Shown piece by piece: positions 1 through 5,950 of a DNA stretch of 7,498 nt. The translations under genes and the position numbers were made by a program. The notes beneath the pieces are model-generated. The model saw only the letters and a list, made by a program, of their open reading frames with translations, ran no database searches and was not told where the DNA came from. The first letter of the stretch is position 1. The number at the start of each line of letters is the position of its first letter. The stretch is from contig DATFDL010000177.1 of NCBI GenBank assembly GCA_035252155.1, forward strand, positions 1 to 7,498, given 5' to 3'. The stretch comes from JAICLL01 sp035252155. GTDB taxonomy: Bacteria > Planctomycetota > Planctomycetia > Pirellulales > JAICIG01.

Positions 1-204
1 AGCGCCGCCAACAGCCATTGTTTTTTCACGAAACGCCTCCTGGGTGGGCCGGACAAAGACGAGCCGGATTGGTTCTGGGCTATGTCTGCCGGTGTGTGCG
101 AACTTACATTTGTATTGCCAACGGGAAAAACGGTCAAGTCAGCCATGGCGCACCGCCTCTCAACGCGAAACCGCCTGAATTCGACGAAACTGAGCCAAAA
201 AGTG

Positions 205-254
205 CTTGGAAGCGGTAAACCAGAAAGGCGTAGAAACTGGTTTACCGCCCCAAG
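205..254. repeat. Stem-loop with 12-bp perfect stem plus 5-bp outer stem
   Basis: GCGGTAAACCAG at 212-223 pairs perfectly with CTGGTTTACCGC at 237-248 around a 13-nt loop. CTTGG at 205-209 and CCAAG at 250-254 extend it beyond a small asymmetric internal loop. No T-run follows, so it is not a classical rho-independent terminator on the + strand. A second hairpin begins 5 nt later. It could be the terminator of a gene left of the window, part of a structured RNA, or a degenerate repeat. Confidence 0.55.
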
Positions 255-258
255 CCCA

Positions 259-281
259 GATCGCGCTGGAGTAACGCGATC
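259..281. repeat. Small stem-loop (GATCGCG/CGCGATC)
   Basis: GATCGCG at 259-265 is complementary to CGCGATC at 275-281 with a 9-nt loop. It follows directly on the larger 205-254 hairpin, so the two form a tandem pair in otherwise empty sequence. A 7-bp stem alone could be chance. Its position next to the stronger hairpin is the only reason to list it. Confidence 0.35.
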
Positions 282-533
282 GCACCAGAACCAACCGCTT
301 CAAATACGATAGTCCGAACGACCCTGAGCGGGCCCTAAAGGCCTGCCCGACCGTCCGTTCCGCCTAATTCCGGGTTCCGAGTGCAGTTTTAAGAAGAAGT
401 TAAAGTTTCTGGTGCGGACTTCTTACTAAGCAATGGCTGTGCCAGCATGGAAGGACCGTGGGGCGAGCGAGGTCGGTTGGCCGAATGGTTTGCGGCATAA
501 CTTGCTGTTTTCAAAGCTCTTAGTCACGCCAGA

Positions 534-561
534 GGGTTCAGGGTTCAGGGTTCAGGGTTCA
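534..561 (+). repeat. Tandem repeat, GGGTTCA x4
   Basis: Four perfect head-to-tail copies of the heptamer GGGTTCA occupy 534-561. Runs of this kind are a familiar intergenic ornament in planctomycete genomes (from memory, not searched). There is no gene over it and no sign that it is translated. It could vary in copy number by slippage. Confidence 0.85.
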
Positions 562-656
562 GCATTTTGCTGTATCCCGCAATCTTCGGCTCAGGCGTCC
601 GTGGCAATAAACCGTGCACGGGCACCTTGGCGACTGCACAGATTTTATACAGAGCT

Positions 657-761
657 CAGAGGTCGGAGGCCGGAGGTCAGGGAAAGACAGCACTCTTGCC
701 CAGGTCGTTGGTTGAGGGACGACGTCCGTCACGAACCCTGACCTCTGGCCTCCGGCCTCTG
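657..761. repeat. Imperfect 26-nt inverted repeat (GGTCGGAGG/CCTCCGGCC type)
   Basis: The 26 bases at 657-682 are the reverse complement of 736-761 at 24 of 26 positions, with a 53-nt spacer. The arms are themselves built of GGAGGTC/GGAGGCC-like subunits. The shape suggests a miniature palindromic or REP-like element, or a long RNA hairpin. I see no transposase and no clear target-site duplication. This sequence style recurs in Pirellulales intergenic DNA, which is recollection and not a search result. Confidence 0.75.
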
Positions 762-921
762 ACCCCTTTCCCGTTAAACTCCGTCCATCCTGCCCCAACG
801 CCACGTCGTCGCCGGAACATCTTACCTGACCGGCACTTTCGCCCTTCCGTATTCAACGGTTTTGATGATTGATCCGAGCGTTCCTTTCCGAAGAGTCTTG
901 ATGGATAGTCCGACTGTTCCG

Positions 922-948
922 GCACCGCGCGGAAAGGTCGCGCGGTGT
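922..948 (+). promoter_or_regulatory. GC-rich hairpin in the leader of the first TolC gene
   Basis: CACCGCGC at 923-930 pairs with GCGCGGTG at 940-947. The stem can extend inward by G931-C939 and G932-T938 and outward by a G-T pair, leaving a short AAAGG loop. It ends about 26 nt before the start codon at 974. A Shine-Dalgarno-like AGGGGGG (958-964) lies between hairpin and start, so the site itself is left free. It could act as a leader stabiliser or attenuator, or be the terminator of an unseen upstream transcript. No T-run follows. Confidence 0.5.
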
Positions 949-973
949 GTTGGATTTAGGGGGGAAACCGACG

Positions 974-2620
974 ATGCGAAAGCAATGCGGCTGGAAATCG
1001 TGGAAGTCTTGGTTCGTTGCGGCTGGGCTGTGCAGTGTCGCCGCGCCGGGTTTGGCTGACCTGCCGCCGCCCGGCGCGCCGTTGCCCCCCGGCAGCTCGG
1101 CACCGTCCGAAGACCTGCCCGTTCCCAGCGGTAGCTCAGCGCCCCAGCTTGGCTCGCCCGCCGGATCATCGGGGGAAGCGGGGCAGCAATCGGGCGAGCT
1201 GACGACCATCGATCTGGCTACGGCGCTCGATCTGGCCGGCGTGCGGAACCCGGAGATCATGATCGCTCGCGAGCGCACCAACGAGACGATGGCAATCCGG
1301 ATGTTTGCGGCAGCGCAGATGTTGCCCAATTTGAACGCCGGCACGAACTTCGACACTCACAGCGGCAACCTGCAACAATCGAGCGGCCACATTTTGGATG
1401 TGAGCCGCAGCGCGCTTTACTACGGCGCCGGCGCCAATGCGATCGCCGCCGGTTCGGTGAACATTCCCGGCGTATTCTGGAACCAGAATATCTCGCAAGG
1501 CATCTTCACTTATTTGGTCGCACGGCAAACTGTGCGGCAACAGCAGTTCACCAGCCAGGCGATCCGCAATCAGGTGTTGTTGCGTGTTTCGCTGGCCTAC
1601 GTCGAGTTGTTGCGGGCCTCGGGGCGTCGGGCAATCGCCATCCGCATTCGCAACGACGCCGCCGAGATCGCCCGGCTCACCGCGGCGTTCGCCCGCACCG
1701 GCCAGGGGCGGCAGGCCGACGCCGACCGGGCGGCCACCGAACTGGGCAAGCGCGAGACCGACCTGATGATCGCCGAGGGCGAACTGATGATGGCCTCAGC
1801 GCGGCTGGCGCAATTGCTCAATCTCGAACCGACGGTCCGGCTGCAACCCGTCGAGCAATGGGTGGTGCCGATGCCGTTGGTGCCCGAACCGATTACGATG
1901 GCCGAGTTAATCGCGATGGCGTTGCTGCGTCGGCCCGAGCTGGCGGCGTCCCGGGAACAGATCCAAATTGCCGTCCTCAATCTACGCGGATCGCGAATTC
2001 TGCCGTTTTCACCGACCACCCTCGTGGGTTTTAGCGCTGGCTCGCTCGGCGGCGGTAGCAACCTGCAGCCGGTACGATTTGGCAATTTCAAAGGTCGCAA
2101 CGATTTTGATGTGGTGGCCTATTGGACGCTGCAGAACCTGGGCGTCGGCAATCGGGCACAAATTCGGATGGCCCAAAGCCGCTTGCGGCAATCGGACCTG
2201 CGGCAGGTGGAGGTGCTCAATGCCGTGCGGCTCGAAGTGGCTAACGCCTATGTGCGGGCCCAGACGCGCTTCGCCCAGATTGGCACAGCCGAACGCGCAG
2301 TCCGCAGCGGCATCGACGCCTTTGATGAAGATCTGAACCGCATCCGCAACAATATTGGGCTGCCGATCGAGGTGCTCGACAGCATGCGGCTGCTGGGGCG
2401 AGCGCGGTTTGAGTATTTAGAAGCGATCGCTGAATATAACGCCGCCCAGTTTGAGCTGTATGTGGCCCTAGGCCAACCGCCCGCCGATTATCTGGCTCGT
2501 CCAGAGCAGCCAGACGACGCGAACCGGCCCGCGCCGGCCGGAACCAGCGTGGCGCGGAGCACGCGGCGGTCGCCTGCTCCTCCGCCGAAACCCAGGCTGG
2601 TCAGCCACACCCGGCGGTAG
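974..2620 (+). CDS. TolC-family outer membrane efflux protein (first of a tandem pair)
   Basis: Predicted outer-membrane channel of the TolC/OEP family, which normally forms a trimeric beta-barrel plus alpha-helical tunnel and docks with a periplasmic adaptor and an inner-membrane pump. I chose ATG 974 (548 aa) over the in-frame GTG 947. From 974 the protein begins with a classical signal peptide (basic n-region, hydrophobic core, probable cleavage near PGLA/D at 28-29), and AGGGGGG sits 9 nt upstream. Residues 29-75 are a Pro/Ser/Gly-rich linker. The OEP core runs from about 77 to 505, with motifs RNPEIMIARE (91-100), ARTGQGRQADADRA (240-253), LNLEPTVRL (282-290), RRPELAA (319-325), FKGRNDFDV (372-380), LPIEVLD (463-469) and YNAAQFELYVALG (488-500). 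The C-tail (505-548) is Pro/Arg-rich. The next gene is a clear paralogue. No adaptor or pump gene is in the window, so the substrate is unknown. Confidence 0.93.
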   Translation: MRKQCGWKSWKSWFVAAGLCSVAAPGLADLPPPGAPLPPGSSAPSEDLPVPSGSSAPQLGSPAGSSGEAGQQSGELTTIDLATALDLAGVRNPEIMIARERTNETMAIRMFAAAQMLPNLNAGTNFDTHSGNLQQSSGHILDVSRSALYYGAGANAIAAGSVNIPGVFWNQNISQGIFTYLVARQTVRQQQFTSQAIRNQVLLRVSLAYVELLRASGRRAIAIRIRNDAAEIARLTAAFARTGQGRQADADRAATELGKRETDLMIAEGELMMASARLAQLLNLEPTVRLQPVEQWVVPMPLVPEPITMAELIAMALLRRPELAASREQIQIAVLNLRGSRILPFSPTTLVGFSAGSLGGGSNLQPVRFGNFKGRNDFDVVAYWTLQNLGVGNRAQIRMAQSRLRQSDLRQVEVLNAVRLEVANAYVRAQTRFAQIGTAERAVRSGIDAFDEDLNRIRNNIGLPIEVLDSMRLLGRARFEYLEAIAEYNAAQFELYVALGQPPADYLARPEQPDDANRPAPAGTSVARSTRRSPAPPPKPRLVSHTRR

Positions 2621-2622
2621 TC

Positions 2623-2639
2623 CCGGCCCTTGTGGCCGG
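2623..2639 (+). terminator. Weak terminator-like hairpin after the first TolC gene
   Basis: CCGGCC at 2623-2628 pairs with GGCCGG at 2634-2639 around a 5-nt loop, three bases after the TAG stop. The T-rich stretch only begins about 25 nt further on (2664-2668), so this is not a canonical intrinsic terminator. It may cap the first transcript weakly or mean nothing. Confidence 0.25.
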
Positions 2640-2663
2640 CTGAGGTAAAATAGCGTTTCCCGG

Positions 2664-2763
2664 TTTTTACTTTTGCATTTTGACTTTGTATGGCTGATCA
2701 CGATCACCGCTGCCATCGCGCATCGCAGTGGGAAAGTCAAAATGCAAAATGCAAGAGTAAAAA
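2664..2763. repeat. Inverted repeat of AAAATGCA type between the two TolC genes
   Basis: The 24 bases at 2664-2687 are complementary to 2733-2763, in two blocks: a perfect 17-nt block (2671-2687 with 2733-2749) and a perfect 7-nt block (2664-2670 with 2757-2763). A 7-nt insertion (2750-2756) in the right arm separates the blocks. The spacer is 45 nt. The right arm contains staggered AAAATGCA units (2739-2746, 2762-2769). This is a palindromic intergenic element, and its hairpin could separate expression of the two TolC genes. A close relative of its right arm recurs at 6739-6755. Confidence 0.75.
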
Positions 2764-2791
2764 TGCAAAATGGTTCTTTCGCACGCATGCC

Positions 2792-4885
2792 ATGCTGAAA
2801 AACCTGCTTCGTTTCGCTGTTTTTGCCGCTACGCTCGCGGCATTCGTGTTATTGCCTGGCAGGCTCTTGCTAAGTGCAGACGGTCAACCACCGCCGCAGC
2901 GCCGCTCGACGGGCTATTTGCCGCTCGACCGGTGGCGATCGTTGCAGCAAGCCATGAACGACCGGGCCGATCCCGCGCTGCCGCAGGCCCCGCCCGAAAA
3001 CGATGAGCGTTCCGCGCCTGAGGACGAAGTCGATCGGACACAACAGGTCATCTCGCGGCTGCACCATCTGGGCGGTCGACCGGTCAAGTTGCCGCTGGTC
3101 GACAAAAAGTATTCGCCCGCGTCGCAATCGTATTTGCCGCTGCAACGTTGGAATGCGTCGCAGGCCGAGCAGCAGCCGGTCGCACCGAACCCGCCGGCCG
3201 CCGATGACATGGGCACCCCGCTGGCCGCGCCGAACCGCCGAGGCCCGGCGTTGGTGCCGCAAACCGCCATGCCCGCCGGCCCGCGCGTGATCTTCCGGGG
3301 CGATCGCTCGCGGAATTCTGTCGGGCCAGACGGACAAGCAAGAAGTGTGGTCCCTGAGCCGGTCACACCTGCCGGGGCTACCGACGCCGGCACTCCGGCG
3401 ACGAATGCTTCGCTCCGCGTTCGGCAGCCTCGGCTCGATGCCGGCGAAGAGAGCGTCGATGCGCTGCCCGAACCGCTGCCGGAGATCAATCCCAGTCGCC
3501 CTCCCGGCTCGCGCACCCGCGCGGAAACCGTCGACGCTCCCTCCGCAATCCCCTTGCCGGAGAACGAGTACTTCATCGACCTCGAGACGGTCATTCGCCT
3601 GGTGGCTTCAGGCAACCCGACCGTGGCGATCGCCCGCGAAGAGGTGCGAGAGATGCTCGCGCTGCAAACGCGAGCCAACAGCATGCTGCTGCCCAGCCTG
3701 AACGCCGGTGCCTCGTTGCACGAACACCAGGGGAACTTTCAGGCTTCGACCGGCCAGATCAAATACATCTATTCAAAATCGTTGTACTACGGCGGTGGTA
3801 CGCGTGCCTGGGCGGCCGAAGCTCCGGCCGTGCCGATGGTCAGGCTCTTCAGCCACCTGGGCGACGCCATCTTCGAGCCACTGGCGGTGCGACAGCAAGT
3901 TTCTTCCAGACGGTTCAACTCGACGGCCACCTCCAATACCATCTTGCTCGAATCGGTGATGCGCTATTTCGATCTGCTGGGGGCCGAGGGGCGATTGCAA
4001 GCCGCGCGTGAGACCGAGCGCGAAACGGCCGAGATCGTGCGGATCACGGCTTCCTACGCGCTGACCGGGCAGGGTCGCGAAGGCGATGCCAACCGTGCCC
4101 GCACCGAAGCCTATTTGATGCACACCGAAGTACAACGGGCCGAAGAGCGCGAAGCGTTGGCGGCCGCCAAGCTGAGCGAGATTCTAAGTCTCGAGCCAAC
4201 CGTACGCTTACACACCGTCGGCGGGCCGATCGGCGGACTGGAAATCATCGACGCCAACACCGAGCTGCAAACGCTGATTCGCATGGCCGAGCGGCGGCGG
4301 CCAGAGTTGGCGGCCGGCAGCGCCAATATCCAGCACAACATGACGCGGCTGCGGCAAGAAAAGACGCGGCCGCTGTTTCCCATGGTGATGCTCGGCTACA
4401 GTGCCGCGTCGTTCGGCGGCGGCGGCGTGTTGTTTCCGCCGTTTTTCGGCACGTTCCGCGGCCGGCAAGATTTCGACGCCCTGGCGGTCTGGTCGCTCAC
4501 CAACATGGGCGTGGGCAACGCGGCCACCGTCTCCGAGCGGCGGGCCGTGCTTAACCAATCGCTTGCCGAGCGCAATCGCGCCTTGAACGGAGTGCGGCAA
4601 GAGGTCATCGCCGCCTACGGGCTGGTCCACGGCGAACGGCTGCAGATTCAGATCACGCAGCGCCAGCTTGCCGACACCGAGGAGGGCTTTCGCGAAGAGT
4701 TCCGTCGCTTGCTGGGGGCCGAGGCGCTGCCGATCGAGGTGCTCAACAGCGTCGACCAGTTGGGCGTCGCTCGCCAAGAACTCATCAAGGCGGTGACCGG
4801 CTACAACCAAGCCCAGTTCCGGCTCTATGTGGCCACCGGCATGTCACCCACGCGGGCCGTGCAAACGGCCAGCGCGGGCAAGTAG
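2792..4885 (+). CDS. TolC-family outer membrane efflux protein with long proline-rich N-terminal extension (second of pair)
   Basis: Second OEP/TolC-type protein, 697 aa from ATG 2792. The frame is open back to ATG 2690, but those 34 codons read through the inverted repeat. ATG 2792 begins a signal peptide (MLKNLLRFAVFAATLAAFVLL...), although no clear Shine-Dalgarno is visible. Residues 30-255 are a Pro/Ala/Arg-rich, probably disordered region far longer than in typical TolC (about 430-490 aa in all). It carries a duplicated motif, YLPLDRW at 43-49 and YLPLQRW at 114-120. The OEP core spans about 258-685: GNPTVAIARE (274-283), LLPSLNAGASLHEHQGNFQAS (299-319), SLYYGGG (330-336), TGQGREGDANRARTE (425-439), LSLEPTVRL (465-473), RRRPELAAG (501-509), FRGRQDFDALAVW (555-567), LPIEVLN (646-652) and YNQAQFRLYVATG (671-683). 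These motifs match the upstream gene one for one. Duplication followed by acquisition of the extension is my inference. Both probably sit in the outer membrane. Confidence 0.92.
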   Translation: MLKNLLRFAVFAATLAAFVLLPGRLLLSADGQPPPQRRSTGYLPLDRWRSLQQAMNDRADPALPQAPPENDERSAPEDEVDRTQQVISRLHHLGGRPVKLPLVDKKYSPASQSYLPLQRWNASQAEQQPVAPNPPAADDMGTPLAAPNRRGPALVPQTAMPAGPRVIFRGDRSRNSVGPDGQARSVVPEPVTPAGATDAGTPATNASLRVRQPRLDAGEESVDALPEPLPEINPSRPPGSRTRAETVDAPSAIPLPENEYFIDLETVIRLVASGNPTVAIAREEVREMLALQTRANSMLLPSLNAGASLHEHQGNFQASTGQIKYIYSKSLYYGGGTRAWAAEAPAVPMVRLFSHLGDAIFEPLAVRQQVSSRRFNSTATSNTILLESVMRYFDLLGAEGRLQAARETERETAEIVRITASYALTGQGREGDANRARTEAYLMHTEVQRAEEREALAAAKLSEILSLEPTVRLHTVGGPIGGLEIIDANTELQTLIRMAERRRPELAAGSANIQHNMTRLRQEKTRPLFPMVMLGYSAASFGGGGVLFPPFFGTFRGRQDFDALAVWSLTNMGVGNAATVSERRAVLNQSLAERNRALNGVRQEVIAAYGLVHGERLQIQITQRQLADTEEGFREEFRRLLGAEALPIEVLNSVDQLGVARQELIKAVTGYNQAQFRLYVATGMSPTRAVQTASAGK

Positions 4886-4925
4886 GTGACTTCCCGCCTT
4901 GCGATTAAACGCTATGCTGATTAGG

Positions 4926-4954
4926 CGACGACCGGACATTCGTCCAGGTCGTCG
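4926..4954 (+). promoter_or_regulatory. 12-bp hairpin with single-A bulge upstream of the ferritin-like gene
   Basis: CGACGACCGGAC (4926-4937) pairs with GTCC (4942-4945) and GGTCGTCG (4947-4954), with an ATTC loop and one bulged A at 4946. It lies 40 nt after the second TolC stop and 27 nt before the ferritin start. No T-tract follows, so terminator function is uncertain. It could equally be a leader element of the ferritin mRNA. The Shine-Dalgarno GGAG (4972-4975) lies downstream and unpaired. The loop does not match the eukaryotic iron-responsive element. Confidence 0.55.
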
Positions 4955-4981
4955 GCGATCAGGTCCATAGCGGAGCAAAAC

Positions 4982-5467
4982 ATGGCGACACCGTCTTCGC
5001 GTAAAGAGCATGCCTCGGACGTCACTCGTGAGCAGCTTGTCGATTTGCTCAACGAAGACCTGGCGCGGGAATATCAGGCGATCATCGCCTACGTGGTCTA
5101 CTCGCAGGTTCTCAAAGGCGCGCCGTACATGAACATAGCCGCCGAGCTCGAAGTACACGCCTCGGAAGAGCTCGCGCACGCCCTTACGATCGCCAAGCAG
5201 ATTGACTATCTGGGTGGCATGCCCCAGGTTACGCCAAAGCCCGTGAAGACCTCGGAAAAGCCTGAGCAAATGCTGCGATTCGACCTGGACAACGAGAACG
5301 AAACCATTCGGAATTATCGCCAGCGAATACGGCAGTGCGAGTCGCTCGGCGAGTTCGCTCTCGCCGAGCAAATTCGCCAGATCCTGGTGCAAGAGCAGGA
5401 TCATCAAATCGCGCTTGCCACGGCATTGGGCGTCGAGGTTCCCAATGTGGGAGAAGCAACGGGCTAA
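4982..5467 (+). CDS. Bacterioferritin-like / ferritin-like diiron protein
   Basis: Predicted four-helix ferritin-like protein that oxidises Fe(II) at a diiron centre and probably assembles into an iron-storage shell in the cytoplasm. At 161 aa it is the usual bacterioferritin length. All six bacterioferritin-type ferroxidase ligands can be placed: E30 (in LAREYQAI), E63 and H66 (in EELAHAL, the ExxH motif), E105 (in LDNENETI, seven residues before Y112), and E138 and H141 (in QEQDHQ). The LGGMP segment after helix B also fits. The residue after E63, where bacterioferritins carry the haem-ligating Met, is Leu (L64), so haem binding at the dimer interface is unlikely. The first ~14 residues are a polar extension without signal-peptide character. 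ATG 4982 has GGAG 6 nt upstream. It follows the TolC pair by 96 nt and converges on the next gene. Iron control is likely by analogy, but I see no convincing Fur box. Confidence 0.87.
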   Translation: MATPSSRKEHASDVTREQLVDLLNEDLAREYQAIIAYVVYSQVLKGAPYMNIAAELEVHASEELAHALTIAKQIDYLGGMPQVTPKPVKTSEKPEQMLRFDLDNENETIRNYRQRIRQCESLGEFALAEQIRQILVQEQDHQIALATALGVEVPNVGEATG

Positions 5468-5477
5468 GCCATCGCTT

Positions 5478-5882
5478 TCACCGCTCGGCTTTGGCAAGCT
5501 GGGCTTCCGCGCGCAGTCGATAATACTCGGCAGCGAGACCGTCAGAGACGAGCCCTTGGCCGGTCTTGGAAAAGGCTTTCGCCGTTTTCTCCAGTGACGT
5601 CGTGCGCGCGACGTGCGCCTGATAGGCCGCACGGCGCTCGGCCGCTGTGGTGGCCGCATCGAGCTCCGACTCCAGAATATGTTGAGACCATAGTTCGAGA
5701 TCTTCGATGTCGAAATGCTGCTGGTGCGTGACCCGCGAGAACATTTGCGCGAACACGTCGCGGGCCAGCTTCAGCCGGGTTGCGGCCTCGGGCTCGGGCG
5801 CCGGCTTGACGTCGGGCGCCGAGAGCGCGGCACACGAGAAAATCGCAAGTAGACTCGCCGAGAGCCAAATTGATCTGGACAT
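5478..5882 (-). CDS. Small secreted helical protein with TolC-like TGQG turn motif, function unknown
   Basis: Exported 134-aa protein; I do not know its function. The start at 5882 is preferred over the in-frame ATG at 5897 because a perfect GGAGG (minus strand, 5888-5892) lies 5 nt upstream. Residues 1-22 form a signal sequence (hydrophobic core LSASLLAIFSCAALSA). C17 might be a lipid-attachment site, but the IFSC context is a poor lipobox, so signal peptidase I cleavage after ALSA is equally likely. The rest is rich in Ala, Glu, Arg and Leu and predicted to be largely helical. AKAFSKTGQG (101-110) followed by SDGLAAEYYRLRAEAQLA (113-130) resembles the AAFARTGQG...DADRAATE segment of the first TolC protein, i.e. 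the turn and following helix of an OEP hairpin, but the barrel regions are absent. It may be a periplasmic or lipid-anchored helical partner. It converges on the ferritin gene with a 10-nt gap and is divergent from the next gene. Confidence 0.75.
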   Translation of the reverse strand: MSRSIWLSASLLAIFSCAALSAPDVKPAPEPEAATRLKLARDVFAQMFSRVTHQQHFDIEDLELWSQHILESELDAATTAAERRAAYQAHVARTTSLEKTAKAFSKTGQGLVSDGLAAEYYRLRAEAQLAKAER

Positions 5883-5887
5883 GGCAA

Positions 5888-5892
5888 CCTCC
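5888..5892 (-). promoter_or_regulatory. Shine-Dalgarno GGAGG for the minus-strand gene
   Basis: The minus-strand sequence GGAGG lies 5 nt before the ATG at 5882. It fixes that start rather than the in-frame ATG at 5897, which the site would lie downstream of. Confidence 0.7.
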
Positions 5893-5950
5893 GTCAAAGT
5901 GAAATGTTGCGGGAATGCGAAGCAGTTGGGCGATCGAGGAACAGCATACC

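Larger units (their letters stand above)
1..922. other. Long intergenic region with repeats and hairpins, no supported gene
   Basis: No reading frame here has a recognisable domain, a plausible signal peptide or the codon bias of the downstream genes. The short frames that exist run through the repeats described separately and their translations look random. The first ~430 bases look less GC-rich than the coding part of the window. The region holds two hairpins (205-254 and 259-281), a four-unit tandem repeat (534-561) and a 26-nt inverted repeat (657-761). I see no tRNA, rRNA or recognisable housekeeping RNA. A promoter for the first TolC gene should lie toward the right end, but I see no convincing -35/-10 pair. 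An unrecognised structured RNA in the left half cannot be excluded. Confidence 0.6.

Noticed and set aside
18..312. Two overlapping short frames (18-218 and 82-312) at the left end
   Set aside because: No domain, signal peptide or codon bias like the genes; they overlap each other in different frames, and the 82-312 frame reads straight through the hairpins at 205-281.
534..561. CRISPR array or telomere-like repeat
   Set aside because: Four perfect heptamers without spacers are a simple tandem repeat.
433..925. Several 80-100-codon frames on both strands
   Set aside because: They run through the GGGTTCA tandem and the 26-nt inverted repeat, and their translations look like random Arg/Pro-rich reads of high-GC DNA.
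947..973. GTG 947 as start of the first TolC gene
   Set aside because: ATG 974 begins a clean signal peptide and has a Shine-Dalgarno-like AGGGGGG at suitable spacing; GTG 947 lies inside the stem of the leader hairpin.
2690..2791. ATG 2690 as start of the second TolC gene
   Set aside because: The extra 34 codons read through the spacer and right arm of the AAAATGCA inverted repeat, and the signal peptide begins only at 2792.
2914..3684. 256-codon minus-strand frame opposite the second TolC gene
   Set aside because: Shadow of the proline-rich coding region: low-complexity Ser/Arg/Gly translation with no domain, antisense to a well-supported gene.
4926..4954. Iron-responsive element
   Set aside because: The loop is ATTC and the bulge is an A on the 3' side, unlike the CAGUGN loop and 5' C bulge of eukaryotic IREs.
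4844..5659. 271-codon minus-strand frame over the ferritin-like gene
   Set aside because: Antisense to a complete ferritin-like gene with all metal ligands; the translation has no recognisable features.
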